DNA of 20,115 bases from CAJBLF01 sp964542965 (GTDB lineage: Bacteria > Patescibacteriota > Gracilibacteria > Absconditabacterales > Absconditicoccaceae): assembly GCA_964542965.1 (NCBI GenBank), contig CAZIVH010000018.1, forward strand, positions 1-20,115, written 5' to 3'. Under the pieces are notes generated by a model that searched no databases, was not told the DNA's origin, and saw only the letters and a list, made by a program, of their open reading frames with translations. Shown piece by piece: positions 13,918 through 20,115 of this stretch. How positions within the stretch are numbered: position 1 is the stretch's first letter; every line of letters starts with the position of its first letter. Made by a program: the position numbers and the translations under genes.

Positions 13918-16336
13918 TTATCGTACGTTTTCCAAGAGAACAAGAGCTCAGTTGTGCGCTGGCGCTATCAAACGATATTTGTTTACAATACCACTATCAG
14001 CCGTTCTTTTTAGCATAAGCAACACTCGCGCTCTTTCTTCAAGCATTGATGGATTCTCGATTTTTTTCATGATATCGTCAGCATGGAGCGCTNNNNNNNN
14101 NNNNNNNNNNNNNNNNNNNNNNNNNNNNNNNNNNNNNNNNNNNNNNNNNNNNNNNNNNNNNNNNNNNNNNNNNNNNNNNNNNNNNNNNNNNNCTATCGCA
14201 TCCTTGTTTATGGGTGTCAGGGAAGAGTCCAATGATTTGGATAGTGAACATAGACATCATTTTCGCTGCCTCCATCCTTATGATAGGATTTTCCATGCGT
14301 GCTTCCGTGATAGGGCATTTATTAGTGATATTTAGATTGTATCATCGTTGGAATGCGTCAGTGATCTCTTGTGTGTATGGTGAGTCTGAAACGTCACATA
14401 TCGGTGCCGATGCGTGTCAGGTCTCTTGAGCGCTGCAGCAGGTGTTATCATAATAGCTTGATGAAGCATCAAGCCCTGCTTCGTTGGCACATGCCAGATC
14501 GCTTGATAACGAGCAATCGTCAGGAGTAGTTATTCATCATCATCCACCTCATCATCCTCCAGTTGATCAGCAAGATCCTATGCATCATCATGTAGTGATA
14601 GGAGGAATATAGAGTTTTTGGAGGTATAACGTTTTTCATGAGAGCACTGCTTTGATGGCGCTATTGTTCCCTGAAATGCTAAGATTGGTTAAATCAAAGA
14701 AACTGATATGTATAGCTGATCAACTATAGGGTTCCACTCATTCATAAATATCCATACCTTGGTTTTCTGTTCCGCAGTTTACGATTCATGTATGTTCGTT
14801 TACTGTGAATGACGGATTCATTCAACCAGAGATTATGAGCGTCGTTCCACTATATACGAATGGAGCGTTGGTTCACGTCTGTATGTCTATTGTGCTGCAG
14901 CATCATAATTCCATACATGATGGCCTTGTTCAAAAAGTGTAATCTCCTATCGTATCAACAGTACCTGCCATATCTTCAGCATATATGTGTACCTGTATGG
15001 TTCATGAATTAGGAAAATCAGGATGGTCGGTTATAGTGATAGAATAGTCAGGGAGGTTGGCCTCACCCATGATTCAAGAAAGATTCAGATCACTTCCTGA
15101 AAAGGTGTATGGTCCATATGCTGTTCATCAAATTCCTTGTAAGGTAACTGTGACGCTTCATGAATCTATGCCTGCCCGATCGTCTGCTATAGATAATGCG
15201 ATAGGAGCAGTAATATCTATCCATGATGCTCATGCGGCAGGTGTAGCTGATCCAGCGATAAGCCGGGGTCATACCGGTTGATTAAAAACAAATGGTCAGA
15301 AGTTTGTAGTATTGTTTATACGATCCCTTACTGTTCATACAATAGTGATAGGTTTCTCTATACCATAATCAAAAAGCTCTGATCAATTGATGTCGAGGTA
15401 ATAGTTGCGAACAAGAGATTGCCATGTTATGCCGTTTGTAGCTGCGAACAAAGAAGCGCCCGGAGAAAAACTAAAAGTGCTTCCGTAGAGATATCTTCAT
15501 GTTCCATTGCCATAGATAGACATGAAGAAACTATCAAGCTGTATTCCATATTGATTGTTTATTCACCAAATGTTTTTTGTCCATGTGCCTATACCTGGAG
15601 CTCAACCGGTCCATACGTAGGGTACATTGGTAGACGATGATCATATGTTGTCGGTAAGGCTGACGGATATTCCGCTAAGATGCGATTTCTTTGTCCCAGC
15701 AGTAGGTACGTTTACTATATATGATGGTGTATTGGTGTCTGTTATGCATGGTGCTTGTTGGACATAGAAATATCAAGTGATATGCGGTGCCTGATGAGCG
15801 GGATTTATTAGTTCATATCCTCCAGGTGCACTCAAGGTCGTTTCTGTGGTGGCTGATCATGAGATATATTCCATTGAGATATATCATGTGTAGGTGGTAG
15901 TAGAAAAAAGAGGAATGATGCCAATAATCGTTCAATATAATCAGCCGTTTCCTATATAATTGGTAAGATCATTTTTACGATCGATCTGCAAGATGGTATG
16001 ATTTGATCATGGTTTTCGTGATGGAGATGCTGCTGATGATCGATCCGCAAATGTAGTAGCGCTAGCATTGAAAAGGTTGGTCCTCAGTATGCTGGCTACA
16101 TCAGAAGTGGAATACGAAAAATGTCCGCTATCGATGATAAGGTGGAATCTTCCTGCTCTCGCTCATTCGCCTTCCGTGTTGATCTTGATCATAAGCGATT
16201 CGTTGCATCATTGTTGGAATGGATAGCTTGAGCTATTGTCGAAATAATAATATTGTCCAGATACGAGAGAAAATAGTCCTCACAAGAGAAGAAGTAGGGA
16301 TAATAGTCTATTGTGATGCCCTATTTTTTTGATCAT
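13918..16336 (-). CDS. Large surface protein: cohesin-like, Ig-like, nine-Gly linker, SLH-like tail (interrupted by assembly gap)
   Basis: From ATG 16336 the frame is open to the gap edge at 14193 (about 714 codons) using about forty TGA glycines. A signal peptide (about 1-30) is followed by a cohesin-like domain (about 30-190, e.g. RAGRFHLIIDSGHFSYS), several Ig-like stretches including IADDRAGIDSGSVTV, a Cys-rich TRPSCMELGCCSTID module shared with the gene at 17035, a run of nine glycines (GGA/GGT/TGA mixed), a Cys-rich region, and a tail with ARMENPIIRMEAAKMM resembling S-layer-type repeats. On the far side of the gap 57 codons run to TAA (ADDIMKKIENPSMLEERARV). Joining both sides into one gene is an inference; the frames agree only if the true gap is a multiple of three, which 100 is not. 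The start overlaps the upstream gene by 16 nt. Confidence 0.65.
14093..14192. other. Assembly gap (100 N)
   Basis: Exactly 100 N, a placeholder scaffold gap. True length and content are unknown. Confidence 0.99.
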
Positions 16337-17001
16337 TGCTTGCTGGTCTTATAATAAAGGAATAACGTCGTTACGAGTATGATGAGTCAGGTAAACGCTA
16401 GTAGGTTTTTTCGGGTAAATGCTTTTTTTATCAATTGATCGCGATCTATTTTTGCCAAGAGCATTCTGAGATTTTTTTTCGCTATTCATCCTTTGATATC
16501 ATCAGCAGTATTATGTACGCAGAATCCTTCATCTACGAAATGATACAGCGCACTTCCTACAGTATCAAGGACGTCTATTCATCAAGCAATACTAAGATTG
16601 CTGTCTGTCGTGGATCATTTTTTGGCGAAATATAATTTTATGCTTCCATCGGTATCTGCATTGTCTTTTTGTCTGAGATATAGTGTTCATATACTTCAGC
16701 TTCCTGAAACACGATTGTTTTTGTCGGTACTAAAACCTACGAGATGAATAGTATTGCCTTGGATTTTCGGAGGCAGAAAATACGGGAACATGGTTGAAGG
16801 GACAAAATCTACGAAAGCAAGCGAACTTTCCATGACGATATCTGTTGCTGCTATCTCATTATCTTGCGTATCTATGATGATCTCTGTAGCTACTATGCAT
16901 CATTTCCCTGTATTTCAACTATCAGGAGAAAATCTGATTTCTGTCGCCGTGCTGACTCAGAGTATCATGATGAGTGTGGCTATTCAAAGAATTTTTTTCA
17001 T
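16321..17001 (-). CDS. Membrane-anchored cohesin-like protein
   Basis: 226 residues with about twelve TGA read as Gly; stop is TAG. MKKILGIATLIMILGVSTAT is a signal peptide. Residues 21-150 or so look like a cohesin domain: alternating beta strands, an early EIIIDTQDNEIAATDIVM (the usual 'ngvd' strand pair), a middle NTIHLVGFSTDKN, then SGSGSIGTLYLRQK and GSIKLYFAKKGS as in the final cohesin strands. A charged linker leads to a C-terminal membrane helix (LLAFTGLIILVTTLFLYY) and a basic tail KTSKQGSKK. This is a type I anchor topology displaying the domain outside the cell. It is third in a probable four-gene operon, 33 bp after the gene at 17035 and overlapping the next start. The cohesin call is by pattern only. 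Confidence 0.72.
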
Positions 17002-17034
17002 CACCGATAGAGTATCAAAATAAAATAATTGTTT

Positions 17035-18819
17035 TTATTGAACGATGATCGTTCCGTTGGTATAGATAAAATCCAATCCATCCATTCATGTGATATAGAG
17101 CCCATCTCAGGTGTAGAGAGTCCCATTGATCGATATGCCGTTCGTGTCGTATATTCAGATATTTCATTGGAGGATTGTTCATGTATATGGTCGTCCACAC
17201 ATGAGGATATCGTTGTTTGTTCATGTGAGATAAGGGTATGGCGAATTGATGTTTGTTCATGTGACGATGATTATTCCTCCAGAGAAGGAATACGTTCAAG
17301 CATAGCTTCCTCAGAAGATGTTAAGCCCGAACGTGTCTGTACATCACCAAAATGAACAGCTTGGTCTTGTCGTGAATTGCCAGCTGGCATTGCTTGTATT
17401 GCTAGCTAAATCTTTGACGGATCAAGTGATAAGTATTTCTGCATTGCTAGGGAAATGTCGTTGCGGAACTAACGATACGCTATATGATCAGGAATTTCAT
17501 AATCATGGCTGTCCGCTTATCAAGGTGATCGCAAGATCGGTTCATGAATATGTTTTTCATGTATATAGCAAATCGACTCATGAGTAGATAGCAGGGATGC
17601 TGATGTTGATGCTTCATGTATCTATTCCTGCTCGGTCATCAATAAACGTAAAGGTTATCGGGCTGATTTTGCTGTCTACAAATGTCGCTCAATCGATCGG
17701 TGATGTCATAGAAATGGTAGGAGCCAAGGGAGAATTGAATGCAGCGGTAAAATTGCCTGTATGTATAGTCCCTAATTCGTTCGGATTGTCTGATCAGACA
17801 ATAGTCATGGTTATTTGTTTTTCTACTTCATATCCAAATGGAGCAGGAGAAGCAAAGTTTACGGCATATCATCTGTTTTCGCTATCCCGAGTATATCTAT
17901 TTATAGAATTGTTCCCTGTCCGTTGACTGATGTTCAGATTCGCTGGATTGAGGGTGTATGTCCGTCATCATCATGTGCAGTTTGGACATGCGATGGTTAC
18001 TTTGATAGATCAGCTATATACTCATTCTTGATTGTCTACACTACTTGGTGCCGATTGATAATTGTTGAGATTGCTCGTATCCAAACCAGAATATCGATAG
18101 TGGCTTCTGTTATTGGTGTTCGTCATAGGGGAGACCCCTGCAGCTGTTCATGGTCATGCTCGATCGTAGAGTACAAAAGAGATGATTTGTCCGGTAGAGA
18201 TATATCTTGCATTATTTGCAGGATAAAGTCCCATCATGAGGGGAGCTTCGTTGTCTATAATACACGGCAATGGCGAAAATGCGTATCCAGCATTTGTTGT
18301 TCATGTGAGGATATCCAATGATGAAATGCTGGAGTTGATGACAGCACCGTCATCGGTGGTATTCATGTCAAACACTATCATTCATCATGTTATGGTCGTA
18401 AATTCGAGGTATGTCGATAGAATGTTCTGTGTAGTGGAAAATAAGAAATTCGCTGCCGTGAGGACAGAAGATCATGAACCCCCGGGTTTGACTCAATAAG
18501 ATCTATACAAAAATCCGCTTGAAATAAATCCATTGGTGGTGCTGGTAAAAAATGGATTGATGGACTGATGGAGTATCGCTATGCTACTGCTATCAAATTT
18601 GAGTGTGCTATCAAATCCGTTATAGGTTTGACCTCCAGGATTGATGAGTATTCAAAAATTATATTTGCAGTGCAATTTGAGTTGCGTACCAGAGCTTGGC
18701 GTGATACTAAAACTTGGATCAGCAGCGAAACTTGAAATACCCAAAATACTGAGCACGCCAAGTACCAATGATAAAACTAGTTTTGCTGATCTGTTTTTTT
18801 GCATATGGGCTGTATCCAT
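17035..18819 (-). CDS. Secreted surface protein with cohesin-like and Ig-like modules
   Basis: 594 residues with more than thirty TGA glycines; stop is TAA. The ATG at 18819 overlaps the TAA of the upstream gene (TAATG), suggesting coupled translation; ATG 18804 (MQKNRSAKLVL) gives an equally good signal peptide ending near SFAAD. The first mature domain (about 35-180) looks cohesin-like (PSSGTQLKL, QTYNGFDSTLKFDSSSIAI). An Ig/cadherin-like module follows with ISMTSPIDGATFVDSKISPI and FIDDRAGIDTGSINI, then TTRPSCSFWGCTDT, which is shared in pattern with the large protein at 13918-16336. The C-terminus is a beta-rich stretch with repeated TGT/YTG motifs, ending without a membrane helix. Function: probably an extracellular scaffold or adhesin; the ligand is unknown. 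Confidence 0.78.
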
Positions 18820-19898
18820 TATCGACTAAAAGTACCGTCAAAGAACATATCTGTTTTTTCAAAATTAACTCCAATGACACTGATATCTGATGCGTTGATT
18901 GCTGAATCTCCATTCAAATTCCTAGGATCCAAGACATCGATTCATCCTCCGTATAATCCATCCGCAGTGACAATCGCTATATCGTTTCCATTGATCATGT
19001 GATCATAGACACCGACTATGTTTTTGAGATCGCCTGCTGATTGGTATCTCTTTCCGTCGTCTTGTGATTCATTGAGTTGCTGCGTACCATACAAGTTTGT
19101 TCATGTCGTAAAATCCAAAAGCTCTCCTCCTATCCCTGATAAGGCAATGCCGCTGAGATAAGACGCGAGATGTGATTGTCCTTTGAAGACGATGTAATAA
19201 TTCCCTGCGGGAGCATTTATCATCGCCTCGCCAGTCCCTTCAGCATTTAGGGTGAAGAGAGGGCTAGTGGCTATCAGTGTTTTACTGGCGTCATAGATCT
19301 TTATGACTCAAGTATTGGATTTATTGGTATCTTGGTAGACGCGGTTGGAAGGAAACGCTTTGACGATGACGGGGAAACTGCTCGGATGTACGAGAGCGTC
19401 GATAAAGACGCCTCTGCGGGGAAGTGTATTCATATGACTTGATTGGTCGGTCGTATCGGCATTGAGGGTAACGCATCCATGATATCGTCCGCTGTAATAT
19501 GTTGGAAATTGTACGGAGATATTTTTCGTTCCGCTGGCGCTTGTTGCAAGGGTAAAAATCGTTGTATCTCCAGAAATATATTGGCCGAATTCCTGGGTCT
19601 CATTTTCGCTGAGACAGGTTTTATGGGCGAAGGTATCGTTTGTCGTTGTTCCATCTACGAAACCGAGTTTATAGGTCATGCTAGAATATTCCTTGTTGGT
19701 GATGATGATCGAGAATCATTTTGTTTCACCTCCGGTGATCTCCAGTGTGATGCTATCTAACGCTTCGGTACCGGAAAGGACGGCAAAGTCCGAGAAACCG
19801 ATCATGGTGTTGTCGGAACGCAAAAATGCAAAAAAAAGCAGAAGGATCCCACTTCCTCATATCAATGTATTGCGTATCCTTGTCCGTGACAACAGCAT
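18819..19898 (-). CDS. Membrane-anchored or secreted protein with C-terminal dockerin-like motif
   Basis: 359 residues with five TGA glycines. The N-terminus (MLLSRTRIRNTLIGGSG, then ILLLFFAFL) is a signal anchor. Beta-rich domains follow (GTEALDSITLEITGGE, VQFPTYYSGRYHGCVTLN, GEAMINAPAGNYYIVFKG). Near the C-terminus NGNDIAIVTADG and LNGDSAINASDISVIGVNF look like the paired F-hand Ca-binding repeats of dockerins (DxNxDxxIxxxD pattern). Dockerins bind cohesins, and cohesin-like domains are encoded in the next three genes, so an assembled surface complex is plausible. First gene of the operon: a predicted promoter lies just upstream, and the stop overlaps the next start. No catalytic domain is recognised. 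Confidence 0.75.
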
Positions 19899-19932
19899 GC
19901 GTAGTTCGTAGGTCAAAATAAATGTATATCCA

Positions 19933-19961
19933 AGTATATTCTACGAGAGGGTATTTGTCAT
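19933..19961 (-). promoter_or_regulatory. Promoter of the surface-protein operon
   Basis: Minus-strand ATGACA (19956-19961), 17 bp, TATACT (19933-19938), about 35 bp before the first ATG at 19898. Confidence 0.55.
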
Positions 19962-20023
19962 TTTTTGGGCAAAAATAGGGTTCTTTTTGCAACCATTTAC
20001 GAAAAAAATAGATATAATATCAA

Positions 20024-20049
20024 TAAAAAAACTCCCCATGAAGAGGAGT
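20024..20049 (-). terminator. Terminator of a minus-strand gene lying beyond the right edge
   Basis: Minus-strand ACTCCTC, loop TTCAT, GGGGAGT (20031-20049), then TTTTTTT. One T-G pair. Confidence 0.75.
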
Positions 20050-20074
20050 CTCTAGAAAAAATACGTCAGTAGGG

Positions 20075-20115
20075 TTATTTGAATTTTTTTTGGAAAAATT
20101 GTATCAATAAGGTGA
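20075..20115 (-). CDS. Possible C-terminal end of a gene beyond the right edge
   Basis: A minus-strand frame ending LLIQFFQKKFK and TAA at 20075-20077, 25 bp before the terminator at 20049. Only 13 codons are visible and another frame is also open, so this rests mainly on the terminator position. Confidence 0.25.
   Translation of the reverse strand, partial: TLLIQFFQKKFK

Noticed and set aside
13754..14335. Plus-strand ORF spanning the N gap
   Set aside because: It exists only because N runs carry no stops; the minus strand has the continuous coding frames.
17029..18499. Several 85-170 codon plus-strand ORFs in the surface region
   Set aside because: They lie opposite long TGA=Gly minus-strand genes; their Ser-rich translations reflect the reverse complement of frequent TGA (TCA).
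1..20115. CRISPR arrays, tRNA genes, transposases
   Set aside because: No regularly spaced repeats with unique spacers, no cloverleaf, and no transposase motifs were seen on either strand.

Overview
The window comes from a bacterium that reads TGA as glycine (translation table 25). This code is known from Absconditabacteria (SR1) and Gracilibacteria (BD1-5) of the Candidate Phyla Radiation. The clearest proof is DnaK (6593-8482): in-frame TGA falls on invariant glycines, for example the second Gly of DLGGGTFD and the second Gly of LVGGSTR. Read with the standard code, most genes break into fragments. Read with TGA=Gly they become full-length, and all the CDS calls below use that reading. Native genes mostly lack a Shine-Dalgarno sequence.

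Layout, left to right. (1) 1-2638, minus strand: an LtaS-like membrane sulfatase-fold protein cut by the window edge, and a stand-alone RecB/Cas4-type PD-(D/E)XK nuclease with an Fe-S cysteine set. (2) 2835-6490, an AT-rich island: an amidohydrolase (minus), two tandem paralogous Cys/Gly-rich peptide precursors each with its own promoter and terminator, a radical SAM/SPASM peptide maturase, and a class I methyltransferase. This looks like a small RiPP pathway. The precursor and maturase genes contain no TGA glycines although the flanking genes do, which suggests recent arrival from a standard-code donor. A CIRCE operator lies at the right end of the island and a decayed copy at the left end. 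(3) 6462-8534: CIRCE, promoter, dnaK and terminator. (4) 8586-10349: two small unknown genes and a ketoacyl-ACP synthase III-like gene that has no TGA glycines, a good promoter and a Shine-Dalgarno, so it is probably also imported. (5) 10502-12867: two rRNA-modification genes, an RlmL-type methyltransferase and RlmN. (6) About 12905-13066: an apparent free-standing structured RNA. It carries a near-copy of 16S rRNA helix 18 (the 530 loop, with its pseudoknot partner), followed directly by a 16/17 match to the 16S segment around position 1400, and it ends in a terminator. It looks like a miniature of the 30S decoding centre and is the most unusual object here. (7) 13205-19898, minus strand: a lipoprotein, then a probable four-gene surface operon with cohesin-like domains, Ig-like modules, a nine-glycine linker and one dockerin-like protein. 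A 100-N assembly gap interrupts its last gene.

Three roughly 120-bp intergenic hairpin repeats (about 2646, 11648 and 13075) share a core and form a dispersed family. No tRNA, CRISPR array, transposase or complete rRNA gene was seen. Domain calls rest on motifs read by eye; no database search was made.
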